From DASQPR01 sp963836775 (lineage in GTDB: Bacteria; Actinomycetota; Actinomycetes; Mycobacteriales; Micromonosporaceae), in NCBI GenBank assembly GCA_963836775.1, contig CAWIKR010000002.1, positions 1,922,001 through 1,986,000 on the forward strand: 64,000 bases of DNA. Reading direction: 5' to 3'. The notes beneath the pieces are model-generated. The model made no database searches. It was not told where the DNA came from and saw only the letters and a program-made list of their open reading frames with translations. This document shows, in pieces, positions 53,703 through 62,769 of the stretch (the stretch's first letter is position 1; each line of letters starts with the position of its first letter). Position numbers and translations under genes: made by a program.

Positions 53703-54125
53703 GTGCAGAAGTCGGCGGAGTGGCGCGCGGATCGGCGCGCCACCATCCTCAAGTTCGCCGGTGCGGCCGTGTTCGTGGTGCTTCCGGCATTCGGCGCGAG
53801 CAAGAACCTGGCCTGGCTGATCGGTCTGGTGGCCGCCGTCGGCCTGTTCCTCTTCGGACTCCGCGACGTGATCGCTCCGGTGCGGCTGGCCGCCGACGCC
53901 GACGGCGTCACCGTCGCCAGCGGATACGCCGGCCATCGCCGGTTCGCCTGGTCAGATCTTGATCGGGTACGCGTCGACAGCCGCAACCGGTTCGGAGCGC
54001 GCTCGGCGTTCCTGGAGGTCGATGCCGGCGAGTCACTCTTCTTCTTCAGCCGTTACGACCTCGGCGAGGATCCCGACGATGTGCTCAAGGCGATCGAGGA
54101 GATCCACCCCGACGTCATCCGTTGA
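53703..54125 (+). CDS. PH-like domain membrane protein
   Basis: This 140-residue protein has two membrane helices (ILKFAGAAVFVVLPAF, LAWLIGLVAAVGLFLFGL) then a bPH-like soluble part (PVRLAADADGVTVASG, GHRRFAWSDLDRVRVDS, AFLEVDAGESLFFFSRYDLG). It is 4 bp downstream of the TM2 gene, same operon, and overlaps the rhomboid gene tail to tail by 11 bp. Confidence 0.7.
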   Translation: MQKSAEWRADRRATILKFAGAAVFVVLPAFGASKNLAWLIGLVAAVGLFLFGLRDVIAPVRLAADADGVTVASGYAGHRRFAWSDLDRVRVDSRNRFGARSAFLEVDAGESLFFFSRYDLGEDPDDVLKAIEEIHPDVIR

Positions 54126-55047
54126 GTTGCACCGTCTTGAAAACCGTGGCGGCCACGAGAACCACGATGGCGCCGCCGAAGACCGCGAGGTGAACGGCGT
54201 TACGTCGCTGCTGGGGTGCCCTGGTGATCAGGTACCCCAAGATCGCACCGGTGATCAGGCCGCCGATATGTCCGGCGCGGGAGATGCCCGGCACGAAGAA
54301 GGTAAACGCCAAGTTGATCACCAGCAGTGGCACCAGTTGCGACGCGTCCCGGCCCAATTTGCGCAGGACGAAGAAGAAGACCGCGAACAGCCCGAAGATC
54401 GCCGTCGAGGCGCCGGCGCTGTAGGAGTACGGGGAGAACAGGTAACACGCGACGTTGCCGCCGATGCCGCAGATCAGATAGATGGCGAGGAATCGGGCCG
54501 AGCCGAACATCGCTTCCAGCGACCGGCCGATGATCCATAGTGCCCACATGTTCAGGATCAGGTGCAGCAGGCCGTAATGCATGAAAGTGGCCGTGATCAA
54601 GCGGTAATACTCACCGTCGGCGATGCCGGAGAGGTGCCGAACGCTTCCGTCGTTGAATCGGAAGTCACCACCTGCGAAAACTGCGAGCCGCTGGCTGAGC
54701 GGGGTCCCGGCGCCGAACAGGCCGCCGGCATCCGCACCGATGAGTGACTTGGCGAAGTTGGTGGACGACGCGGCTGACAGCACGAGCATCGCGCAATTGA
54801 TGACGATCAGGCTGATGGTCACGTAACCGTGGGCGCCGCGAGACGTCGCACCAAACGCGGTGCGGACCGAGCGTTGTGACTTGCGCCCCTCGGCGACGCA
54901 CTCCGGGCACTGATGACCGACCGAGGCCGCGTTCATGCAGCTCGGGCAGATCGGCCGGTCACATCGGGTACATCGGACGTAGGTTTCCCGCGTCGGATGC
55001 CGGTAGCAAACCGGTGCGCTAACCGGCGGCGGAGGAACCTGAGTCAT
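54115..55047 (-). CDS. rhomboid family intramembrane serine protease with zinc-finger head
   Basis: This 310-residue protease cuts membrane substrates. The catalytic serine is in YSAGASTAIFGLFAVFFF and the histidine in RAGHIGGLITGAILGYL; the conserved FMHYGLLHLILNMWALWIIG helix is intact. The N-terminal 70 residues carry a B-box-like zinc site (CYRHPTRETYVRCTRC, CPSCMNAA, HQCPECVAEGR). Substrate unknown. Confidence 0.93.
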   Translation of the reverse strand: MTQVPPPPVSAPVCYRHPTRETYVRCTRCDRPICPSCMNAASVGHQCPECVAEGRKSQRSVRTAFGATSRGAHGYVTISLIVINCAMLVLSAASSTNFAKSLIGADAGGLFGAGTPLSQRLAVFAGGDFRFNDGSVRHLSGIADGEYYRLITATFMHYGLLHLILNMWALWIIGRSLEAMFGSARFLAIYLICGIGGNVACYLFSPYSYSAGASTAIFGLFAVFFFVLRKLGRDASQLVPLLVINLAFTFFVPGISRAGHIGGLITGAILGYLITRAPQQRRNAVHLAVFGGAIVVLVAATVFKTVQLNG

Positions 55048-55125
55048 GCTGCAAAGGCTAGCTCGACCGAGCGCGGCGGATTAGCCCGCGACGCGCTCGG
55101 TCGGCCTGCGTCCGTCTTGATCGAA

Positions 55126-55656
55126 CTACTCGGCGACGCGCTCGATTTCGACGCGCTCGATCACCACGTCGTCGACCGGCCGGTCGCCGGCCCCGGTGCG
55201 GGTGCTGGCGATGGTGTCGACGACCTTCTGCGACGCGTCGTCGGCGACCTCGCCGAAGATCGTGTGGCGCATGTTCAGGTGCGGCGTCGGGCCCACCGTG
55301 ATGAAGAACTGCGATCCGTTGGTCTTCGGCCCGGCGTTGGCCATGGCCAGGAGGTAGGGCCGGTTGAACGACAACTCGCCGTGGAACTCGTCGTCGAACT
55401 TGTAGCCGGGTCCACCGCGACCGGTGCCGGTCGGGTCACCGCCCTGGATCATGAAACCGCTGATCACCCGGTGGAAGATGGTGCCGTCGTAGTACGGCCC
55501 GGAGCCGGCCGCACCGGTACGCGGGTCGGTATATGGACGCGCACCCTCTGCGAGCTCCACGAAGTTTCGCACGGTTTTGGGTGCGTGATTCGGGTACAGC
55601 TCGATGCGGATCGGCCCCGCATTCGTGATCAGCGTTGCGTAGGTCTTCTCGGCCAC
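55126..55656 (-). CDS. peptidyl-prolyl cis-trans isomerase (cyclophilin)
   Basis: This 176-residue cyclophilin has GPIRIELYPNHAPKTVRNFVELAEG, FHRVISGFMIQGGDPTGTGRGGPGYKF, LAMANAGPKTNGSQFFITVGPTPHL and HTIFGEV, with the catalytic arginine in the FHRVI motif. GTG 55656 (VAEKTYATL) has AAGGAG five bases ahead; long upstream frames are not real. It is cytosolic, with no signal peptide. Confidence 0.95.
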   Translation of the reverse strand: MAEKTYATLITNAGPIRIELYPNHAPKTVRNFVELAEGARPYTDPRTGAAGSGPYYDGTIFHRVISGFMIQGGDPTGTGRGGPGYKFDDEFHGELSFNRPYLLAMANAGPKTNGSQFFITVGPTPHLNMRHTIFGEVADDASQKVVDTIASTRTGAGDRPVDDVVIERVEIERVAE

Positions 55657-55920
55657 GATGGCTCCTTGTCTGCGGTGTTCGACGGCCGGATCGGCCGTCG
55701 CTGGGCGCCCGCATCGGACGCCGCCTGGAGGCCGGCTGGTTCCGGACGCTCTTTTCCGTAGGCAATCTTGCCATCTGTCCGTTCTGGCCATGTCAGCTCC
55801 CCATAAGGGGCAGGATGTGTGAAGGGCACCACCCGCCGCCTGCGAAAACGCGGTGCAGCACACGTTGTGCGTGCGCGCGGTCGTGAGCCCGGCGGTGGGA
55901 TCAACGGGAGGTGGGGGCAC

Positions 55921-56847
55921 GTGTTTGGACGGCGTCGCATACAGACCCGCGACGAGCTGGTGCGGTCCGAATTCGGTGAGAGCATGGATCACTTCCGGCA
56001 GGCCGCGACGCACGCGGCCGGCGGAGTTGGCGCCACCGTCGGACCGAACTACGGCAAGGCCAAGGACAAGGTGAGCTCGGCCCGCGACTGGGTCACGCCG
56101 AAGTCCGGCAAGGTGACCGGCGCGGCATCGTCCAGCTGGGACACCACGATGGCGACGCTCGCGCCATTGATGCAGGCCGCCCGGGATGGTGCCATCAAGG
56201 CCGGCAAGCTTGAGGCCAAGGGCATCAAAATCGACAGCAAAGTCGACAGCAACGGTACGAAGAAGGTGCGCACGGTGGTCGAGACGACAACTCCCGAGCA
56301 CCACATGTCCGGAACAGTGGCCGCGCTGATCGCCACCGGTGCGGCAGTCGGAGCCGCCGGAGCCCTCGCGGCTCGCCGGCGCAACCGGGTCAAGTGGTCC
56401 GAATACGAGCCGTCGCAGCTGCACTCGGACGCCAAGGACCTGCTCGACTCATCGTCGACGGCGACCACGTCGTTATCGGACGACGCCCGCGGCATGGGCG
56501 AGCCCGGCATGATCAAGAAGGCCGCGGACTGGACCAAGGACCACGCCCAGCTGGCGTACGACTCGGCTCGCCGCAAGATTCACGAGGCCACGGCTGATCA
56601 TGGCGATCTCGGTGACGACATGAGTATGGCCGCCGACAAGATGAAGGACCGGACCGGCGACATGACCGAGGAAGCTCGGGGCAGCGTACGCAAGGCGAAT
56701 GAGCATCTGAACGAGGGCGCGAGCCACTTCGGGGACAAGACGAAGGACAACCCCAACGAATCGTCAGCGCGTGCGAACGAGTCGATCAAGGAATCCGGCG
56801 ATTCGGTAGACGACATGCTGCGGTCGTCGAAGAACGGCCGGATGTAA
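55921..56847 (+). CDS. hypothetical membrane protein with LEA-like tail
   Basis: This 308-residue protein starts with GTG 55921 eight bases after GGGAGG. The N-terminal half is basic and alanine-rich, with one membrane helix (GTVAALIATGAAVGAAGALAA, about 155-175) followed by RRRNRVKW. The C-terminal 120 residues are hydrophilic repeats of the kind TKDHAQLAYDSARRKIHEATADHG and NEHLNEGASHFGDKTKDN, similar to LEA-like stress proteins. I do not recognise the family. It ends at a 16-bp hairpin shared with corA. Confidence 0.7.
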   Translation: MFGRRRIQTRDELVRSEFGESMDHFRQAATHAAGGVGATVGPNYGKAKDKVSSARDWVTPKSGKVTGAASSSWDTTMATLAPLMQAARDGAIKAGKLEAKGIKIDSKVDSNGTKKVRTVVETTTPEHHMSGTVAALIATGAAVGAAGALAARRRNRVKWSEYEPSQLHSDAKDLLDSSSTATTSLSDDARGMGEPGMIKKAADWTKDHAQLAYDSARRKIHEATADHGDLGDDMSMAADKMKDRTGDMTEEARGSVRKANEHLNEGASHFGDKTKDNPNESSARANESIKESGDSVDDMLRSSKNGRM

Positions 56848-56858
56848 CAACTATCCAG

Positions 56859-56896
56859 CATGGCGGCACCGGGCAATGGCGCCCGGTGCCGCCATG
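56859..56896. terminator. bidirectional hairpin terminator
   Basis: Perfect 16-bp inverted repeat (56859-56874 with 56881-56896) around a 6-base loop, between the convergent LEA-like gene (stop 56847) and corA (stop 56935). Confidence 0.85.
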
Positions 56897-56934
56897 TCAT
56901 GGGTTCGGTGAGCGGGCTCCCGCGCGAACCGCGG

Positions 56935-58041
56935 TCAGAGCCAGCCGGACTTGCGGAACGAGCGGTAGAGCCAGATCGAGGCGAGCAGGCAGAGCAGGAT
57001 CACGGCCGGGTAGCCGAACCGCCAGTCCAGCTCCGGCATGTACCTGAAGTTCATGCCGTAGATGCCGGCCACCGCCGTCCAGATCGCTGCGATACCAGCC
57101 CAGGCCGCGATCTTGCGCATGTCGTCGTTCTGGTCAACCGACACCTGGGCGAGACGCGCCTGCAGGATCGAGTTGAGCAGATCGTCGAAGGACACGATCT
57201 GTTCAATGGTCCGGCTCAAGTGGTCGTTGACGTCTCGGAAGTAGCGCCGGAGTTCAGTCGGAACATCCGACATGACGCCGCTGGACAGGTCGTTGAGGGG
57301 TCGCTGTAGGGGCAGCACCGCCCGCTTGAACTCCACCAGCTCGCGCTTGAGCTGGTAGATGCGCTGCACCCGGTGCGTGCCCTTGCTCTCCCGGGAGAAG
57401 ACCATGTCCTCAAGCTGGTCGATGTCCTGCTCGACCTGCTCGGCGGTGTCCAGGTAGGTGTCGACGACCCGGTCGTAGATGGCGTGCGCGACCGCCCACG
57501 GTCCCTCGGCGAGCATTTCCGGGCGCTCCTCCAGCGCCTGCCGGACCGGTGCCAGATCGGTCGGCTGTCCCTTGCGTACGGTGACCACGAAGTCCCGGGC
57601 CACGAACAGCATGACGTGCCCGGTCTCGACGATCTCCGAGTCCTCGGTCAGCTCCGAGTGCTCGATATACCGCACCGTCCGGAGAGCCGCGAAGGTCATC
57701 GTGCCGTACCGCTCGATCTTGGGTCGTTGGTAACCCTTGGCGGCGTCTTCCAGCGGAAGCTCGTGCAACTCGAATACCTCGCCGACGTGAGCGAGCTCAC
57801 TCTCGGTGGGCTCATGCAGTCCGAGCCAGACGAAACCGTGGTTGCGGCGGGCCACAGCCAGCGCCTCGGCCAAATCGTCGCCGACGTTCTTACGGTGGCC
57901 GTCGATGTAGACGGCGCAGTCCACCACGGCCCGACGAGCCGAGTGGTCGCGACTATGTTGCGGGCCGGTGGTGTTGCCGAGAATGCGGCTCACCCGAACC
58001 AACGCCCGGGCGATCCCGCGCTGATCGCGCTGCTCCGCCAT
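56935..58041 (-). CDS. corA: CorA family magnesium/cobalt transporter
   Basis: This 368-residue channel has the large cytosolic alpha/beta and helical domain, then two C-terminal membrane helices (about 308-328 and 342-360). The pore signature is present as GIYGMNFRYMPELDW. Blocks FVWLGLHEPTESEL and LQRPLNDLSSGVM fit the family. It carries magnesium or other divalent ions. Its start codon is ATG 58041. Confidence 0.93.
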   Translation of the reverse strand: MAEQRDQRGIARALVRVSRILGNTTGPQHSRDHSARRAVVDCAVYIDGHRKNVGDDLAEALAVARRNHGFVWLGLHEPTESELAHVGEVFELHELPLEDAAKGYQRPKIERYGTMTFAALRTVRYIEHSELTEDSEIVETGHVMLFVARDFVVTVRKGQPTDLAPVRQALEERPEMLAEGPWAVAHAIYDRVVDTYLDTAEQVEQDIDQLEDMVFSRESKGTHRVQRIYQLKRELVEFKRAVLPLQRPLNDLSSGVMSDVPTELRRYFRDVNDHLSRTIEQIVSFDDLLNSILQARLAQVSVDQNDDMRKIAAWAGIAAIWTAVAGIYGMNFRYMPELDWRFGYPAVILLCLLASIWLYRSFRKSGWL

Positions 58042-58125
58042 AACACCACCTCCAGCAATCCGGTGACCGCTGGAAGTCTACGTATTGTCGAGCCGCATCA
58101 GACCTGGCTGTAGGGCTGATCACGA

Positions 58126-58284
58126 TCAAAAGCCCGTTCGGCCCGGATCTTCGAGACGTCTGTTCAGAAGTGGGCGTTCCGAGCGGGCAACCGGCCGGCG
58201 TCCGCGTCGCAGAAACGCGTGTGCCGGCCGGTAGGTGTCGCTGTTGCGTTGTCGTCGCCGCCGGAGCGGCGGTTTGCCGGTCAT
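58126..58284 (-). CDS. very basic 52-residue hypothetical protein
   Basis: The ATG overlaps the stop of the previous small gene (ATGA at 58281-58284), so it is coupled to it. The 52 residues are rich in arginine (PLRRRRQRNSDTYRPAHAFLRRGRRP, read as PLRRRRQRNS and FLRRGRRP) and would be nucleic-acid-binding or simply antisense noise. No homologue is known to me. Confidence 0.4.
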   Translation of the reverse strand: MTGKPPLRRRRQRNSDTYRPAHAFLRRGRRPVARSERPLLNRRLEDPGRTGF

Positions 58285-58478
58285 GCGGCCGGCTGTGCGG
58301 AGCGGGTCGGGCAGAGCGCCACGGTCTCCTGGTTGTGCCGGGCCTGCCGGGCCGCCGCGCGAACCGCGCGGCGGGCCTGGATCGCCAGAGTCAGGATCCG
58401 AGCCTGCTCGGCCTGGCGGATGAGGTCCTGCGTGTGGTGGTTGACCTGGGTTCCGAGGAAGTCCGGGTGGGTGAACAT
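58281..58478 (-). CDS. small hypothetical protein, 65 residues
   Basis: ATG 58478 follows AAGGAG by six bases, a strong ribosome site. The sequence MFTHPDFLGTQVNHHTQDL continues as an amphipathic helix (IRQAEQARILTLAIQARR AVRAAARQARHNQE). Small proteins of this shape (HPxFL...QARxxRLxRQA) occur in actinomycetes with unknown role. Two direct repeats TATACCTAG lie about 110-145 bp upstream. Confidence 0.7.
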   Translation of the reverse strand: MFTHPDFLGTQVNHHTQDLIRQAEQARILTLAIQARRAVRAAARQARHNQETVALCPTRSAQPAA

Positions 58479-58584
58479 GTGCTTCTCCTTCGAGTTTGCC
58501 GGGCGGTGTTGCCTGGCACATACATCGTCGGAAATTTGAGGGCCCGGGCCATCGGCAGTGATCACCTAACTTCGCTGCGTCGCC

Positions 58585-58624
58585 TATACCTAGACGTGGC
58601 ACGGCGGGCGTTACGTATACCTAG
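58585..58624. promoter_or_regulatory. paired TATACCTAG direct repeats
   Basis: The 9-mer occurs at 58585-58593 and 58616-58624, 31 bp apart (about three helical turns), upstream of the minus-strand small gene. This spacing suggests an operator for a dimer pair; no regulator is known. Confidence 0.45.
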
Positions 58625-59156
58625 GCGGGTGCGAGAACCGCAGGTCAGCCCGTGTAGGCATCGATCCGTAGGGGCGGCCGAAGGCGTACCGCCAAAGGCA
58701 ACCGCGGACCCGCACCCGACCGCGGACGCCGCGCGAGAGGGCGAGCATCTCTTCGAGCCAGGTTCAGATGGGTCCACCCGCGGACCCGGACCAAGCCGCG
58801 GACGCCGCGCGAGACGGCGAGCATTCCATTCCTACCCAGGCCAAGGTTTTGGGACCGTCACCGGTTTCGCTCGCAAGGCGCACGCCCGCGAAGTGTGCGG
58901 TGTTTGCACTCGAGCGGGTGAGCAACGCAGCGAGCGGAAGCGGTGGCGGACCCAAAACAAGGAAGCAGGGCGGGACCGGGAGGGGGTGTCCGGTCCGCCC
59001 TGCTTCCGATGGGGGGCGGGAGGTTTGGTCTGAACAGGATTTTGAGCCACTTGGCTGGGCCGGGAAACCGGAATCAGATCACGTTTTGGTTACACGAAAC
59101 GGGCGGACCCGGCACCGAAGTGCGAGCCCGCCCATACGGCGATGTTGAGCAGTCGC
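58625..59156. other. gap without gene; 76-bp repeat and a large hairpin
   Basis: No reading frame here is convincing. It holds a direct repeat (58702-58748 and 58778-58824, period 76 bp) of CCGCGGAC-rich sequence, and a long hairpin: 58961-58979 pairs with 58990-59007 (one bulged G) around a ten-base loop, possibly a terminator for the minus-strand aminotransferase gene. A base-rich promoter region is expected. Confidence 0.5.
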
Positions 59157-60249
59157 TCAACGAATATCGGCGATCGCATCCGCCAAACGGCGAACACCCT
59201 CATCTATCTGGTCAATCGTGACCGCCGAGAAGGCCAGACGCAGGGCGTGGTGCCCGCCCTCGAGCAGGAAGTCGCTGCCCTTGACGACCGCGACGCCGCG
59301 CTCGGCCGCGGCCGGCACCAGCTTGTCCACATTCACATCGTCGGGAAGTTCTACCCAAAGGAAGTACCCACCATCGGGTTCGGTGAAGCTGCACGCCCGG
59401 GATGTGTTCGCGCAGCGAGGCGGCCAGACGGGCGGCGCGTTCGCCGAGCGCGGCGCTGACCGTGGCGATCGACTTGTCGATATCACCGGAGACGCAGAAC
59501 TGGTGCACGATCGCCTCGGACACCATGCCGGGCGAGATGTAGAGGTTGGTCGCCCGCTTGGCGATGTCGGCGATCACCGCTTTGGGACCGACCAGATAGC
59601 CGACCCGGACGCCGGGGCACACCGTCTTGGTGAACGAGCTGGCGTGCACCACCACATCGTCGGTGTCCTGCGACAGCATGCTCGGCAGCTTGTCGCCACG
59701 GAATCGGATGTCCGCGTAGGGGTCGTCCTCGAAGATGGTGAACCCGTATTCCCTGGCGAGGCTGAGCAGCTCGGTGCGGCGCGGTCCGCTGAGCGTCACG
59801 CCGGCCGGGTTCTGGAAATTCGGAATGATGTGAGCGAGCTTCGGCCGCACCCCGGACTCGAGGAGTTTGCGCAGCTCGGCCACGTCGATGCCGTCGCTGT
59901 CGAGGGTCACCTGGTGCACCTCGGCGCCGAGGTTCTTCAGGTTCAGCAGCGTCCGGTCGTAGGTGGGTTTCTCCACCACCACCGCGTCGCCCGGCTCGAC
60001 CAGGTAGTCGAACAGGAACGCGTCGGCCTGCAGCGATCCGTTGGTGATCAGCACCTGCTCGGCGTCGACGCCGTGCTTAGCGGCGATCCATGTGCGCAGC
60101 GGAACGTAGCCGATCGAGGTGCCGTAGGCGGTCATGCCGACCGGATCGGTTTCGAAGGCGCGGACCGCTGCGGCCTTGAGGCCGTCGACGTCGACGATAT
60201 CGATGGACGGCGCGCCACGGGCAAACGAGATCAGCTGCTCGGCAGTCAT
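59157..60249 (-). pseudogene. class I/II PLP aminotransferase, frameshifted near the C terminus
   Basis: The first 287 residues from ATG 60249 (MTAEQLISFARGAPSIDI) are in one frame with YGTSIGYVPLRTWIAAKHG, VEKPTYDRTLLNL, IPNFQNPAGVTLSG, IFEDDPYADIRF and the PLP lysine in SSFTKTVCPGVRVGY. After IPGVQ the frame ends in nonsense. The true end, FTEPDGGYFLWVELPDD to VRRLADAIADIR, is in another frame. One extra C in CAGCTTC near 59387-59392 explains it (length 3n+1). The type is MocR-like/2-aminoadipate family without a regulator domain. Confidence 0.85.
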
Positions 60250-60329
60250 GGCGACCAGCCTACGGACCGGGTCGGAAACCGCCGCGGCGGCCGCGCTCGG
60301 CGTCCACCATTCGGGCGTCGCGTCGCTGG

Positions 60330-61343
60330 TCAGGCGGTAAGCTCGCGCACCGTCGGCCCGATTCGCCGAAGCCACCAGCCGAGCTCGTCCGGATCCCCGG
60401 TCTTGGACCAGCCGAGCAGCGTGAAACCGCCGACCAAGCCCAACTCGACCTGCCGATCCCACCACGGTCCGGTGTCGACGCCAGCTTGCTCGAGTGATCC
60501 GCGCAGGGCGTCGATCGCCGACTCCTTCGGCTCCGGCAGGCGATCGCAGTTGACGGCGAGATACCAACCGAGATCGACGCACGGCCCGGTGCGGCCGGTC
60601 CACGCCCAATCCAGCAGCACGGTGCGCCCGTCCGGATGCGATCCGAGATTTCCCAGCTTCCAGTCGCCATGCACGAACGTCGCCGGTGTCTCGGCGAGCG
60701 CGCGAGCGAGTGGGGTGGCGTCCTGCGCCAGCGCCGCGATCTTGTCGGCGATGTCCGGCGCGGCCGCTCGCAACTCTGCCCATCCGCCGGGCAGCAGGCT
60801 CGGGACCGGATCAATCGGTACGCCTCGGGCCGCGGCAAGGGCGGTCTCCCGATCAGCCGTACGCATGCTGAGCGCACCGAACCGCGTGACGTCATCGAGC
60901 AGCGGCTCGGGCGGCTCGAACTCCCAGAACGCGGCGTGGACGCGAGCCATGTGGTCCAGGAACCGGCGGTGCTGCGCCAGCGGGATCGGCTCGGATCCGC
61001 TGGGCACCAGGGTCGGCGTGATGTCCCGCATGACGACCGACAAGCCGTCGCGGTCCGGGGCCATGCCGACGATGGCGTGGTCGATGCAGTCCGGCATCCG
61101 GTTCAGCACGCCGGATCGCCACAGCCGAAACGCGTACGCGGGCTTGCCGTCGACGCCGTCGTCGAGCGCCCGCATCAGCCAGTCGGTTTCCGCCGACAGG
61201 TGCTTGATCACATAGGGCCGATCACCGATCCACAGTGATTCGAACGGGGAGCCGGACAGCGAATCGGCAGTCTTGGCGAGTGCCGCACGCCGAACCGGCC
61301 GCCCGTCCGCGAGTGAAGCGATCAGCTCGTCGAGGGGTGGCAC
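60330..61343 (-). CDS. aminoglycoside-phosphotransferase-fold kinase
   Basis: This 337-residue APH-family protein has the catalytic loop TFVHGDWKLGNLGSH and the metal site TVLLDWAWTG. The rest (RPYVIKHLSAETDWLMRAL, SVVMRDITPTL, MARVHAAFWEF) suits small-molecule kinases of unknown substrate. It may be transcribed with the CBS gene, or separately. Confidence 0.82.
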   Translation of the reverse strand: MPPLDELIASLADGRPVRRAALAKTADSLSGSPFESLWIGDRPYVIKHLSAETDWLMRALDDGVDGKPAYAFRLWRSGVLNRMPDCIDHAIVGMAPDRDGLSVVMRDITPTLVPSGSEPIPLAQHRRFLDHMARVHAAFWEFEPPEPLLDDVTRFGALSMRTADRETALAAARGVPIDPVPSLLPGGWAELRAAAPDIADKIAALAQDATPLARALAETPATFVHGDWKLGNLGSHPDGRTVLLDWAWTGRTGPCVDLGWYLAVNCDRLPEPKESAIDALRGSLEQAGVDTGPWWDRQVELGLVGGFTLLGWSKTGDPDELGWWLRRIGPTVRELTA

Positions 61344-61358
61344 TGTGGGGTGATGCGA

Positions 61359-61760
61359 TCAGCCGGAGGAGGCGGCGGCCATCCGCCGCTGGTCGTTCCA
61401 GACCCGGATGATGTCGCGGACCGAGATTACGCCGAGGACTTCGTCGTTCTCCAGGACGACCAGGTGCCGGAATCCGCCGCGGATCATGGCTGCCGCGGCT
61501 TCCTCCAGCGTCCACTCTGGCCCGGCGTAGACGACGTCCCAGGTCAGGTGATTGGTGGCCCGTTCCACATCGGGGTCGAGGCCGCGACCGATCGCGTACA
61601 AGACGTCGCGCTCAGTCATGATGCCGACCCCGGACAACTCCGGGTCGACCACGACGGCGGAGCCGACGCGGCGGTTGGCCATCAGCTGACAGACCTGACG
61701 GATGGTGTGCTCCGGGCCGACGATCAGCACCGATTTGGTCATAGCGTCGCGAACTTGCAT
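61359..61760 (-). CDS. CBS domain protein
   Basis: This 133-residue protein is a pair of CBS motifs (about 1-58: VRDAMTKSVLIVGPEHTIRQVCQLMANRRVGSAVVVD; about 67-125: TLEEAAAAMIRGGFRHLVVLE and VLGVISVRDIIRVW). Such pairs bind adenylates and regulate partners. No partner domain is attached. Fifteen bp downstream is the APH-fold gene. Confidence 0.9.
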   Translation of the reverse strand: MQVRDAMTKSVLIVGPEHTIRQVCQLMANRRVGSAVVVDPELSGVGIMTERDVLYAIGRGLDPDVERATNHLTWDVVYAGPEWTLEEAAAAMIRGGFRHLVVLENDEVLGVISVRDIIRVWNDQRRMAAASSG

Positions 61761-62043
61761 CTGCGCATCACCTCTCGGACGTGCGCCCCGACGACCACGC
61801 TCGGCGTTGGGGCGGACAAAGAGCTAAACCCCTCGATCACGGACGGTACGGATATCGTGGCCCTCGCGCGGTGAACTCTCAAGACTTGACTGTGGCAATC
61901 TGTCAGTTATGTCCAAATTCGTTACCACTCGGTGTGCCGCTGCCACCCGGTTCGGTGGCCGTTTGGGGCCGTATCATGCTGGGGATTCGCCGGGTCGTAC
62001 GACGGCAACCGGCTGGCAAAGTCATGGCACAGGAGGTTGACAG

Positions 62044-62766
62044 GTGAGCGTGGCGCCGACCGCGGCCCGGCCCGAGCCGACCGCCGCTGATTTTCTGGCC
62101 ACCAATCGCGGCGGCGGCCTTCTCTCCGAGGCGATCGATCAGCCGATCGGTGCCCGGTTCGCGCTCGCCGGATATCGCCTCGGTCTGGCCCCGACGGCGC
62201 TCACCGTGGTCAATTTCGGGCTCGGCGTCGGCACCTCGGTCGCGGTGATCGCGCTGGCCGGCCCGATGCACCGGCATACCGTTCCGGCCTGGCTGGTCGG
62301 CCTCGGCGCGCTGGTGCTGTGGCATCTGGCCTATCAGTTCGACTGCGCCGACGGGCAGCTGGCCCGGGTCGCGCAACGGGGATCGGCGCTCGGTGCCCGG
62401 CTGGACATCCTGGTCGATGTCGCCGTGCAGATCGCGCTGGTCAGCGCCGTCAGTGCGGTCGCGGTGGCATATCGGCCGAGCACGCCGGCCTGGTTCGTCG
62501 CCACGTTCGCCGGCTGCTGGATGATCAACCTGGTGACGTCGGTGCTGGCCAAGGGTGATGACGCGGTGAGCCTGGTGACCTCGACGTCGCTGCCGGTCCG
62601 GGTGATCAAGCTCTCCCGGGACTACGCGGTGATGATCACCGTTCTGGCGCTCGGCATCGCGCTCATTCCGGCGTACCTGGTGTGGGTGATGGTGGCCTTC
62701 GCCGCGGTGAATGCGCTGTTCCTGCTGGCCAGCATCGCCAGCGCCACCGCCAAGACGATCAAGTAA
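62044..62766 (+). CDS. CDP-alcohol phosphatidyltransferase
   Basis: This 240-residue membrane enzyme of phospholipid or phosphoinositol synthesis has the complete motif D-x2-DG-x2-AR-x8-G-x3-D-x3-D as DCADGQLARVAQRG then ALGARLDILVD. It has about six membrane helices. The start is GTG 62044 with AGGAGG ahead. The substrate alcohol is unknown, though the family includes the inositol phosphate pathway of this group. Confidence 0.9.
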   Translation: MSVAPTAARPEPTAADFLATNRGGGLLSEAIDQPIGARFALAGYRLGLAPTALTVVNFGLGVGTSVAVIALAGPMHRHTVPAWLVGLGALVLWHLAYQFDCADGQLARVAQRGSALGARLDILVDVAVQIALVSAVSAVAVAYRPSTPAWFVATFAGCWMINLVTSVLAKGDDAVSLVTSTSLPVRVIKLSRDYAVMITVLALGIALIPAYLVWVMVAFAAVNALFLLASIASATAKTIK

Positions 62767-62769
62767 GGC

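Noticed and set aside
58170..59033. 287-codon plus-strand frame over the small genes and repeat gap
   Set aside because: It crosses the 76-bp repeats and runs antisense to the small gene with the best ribosome site.
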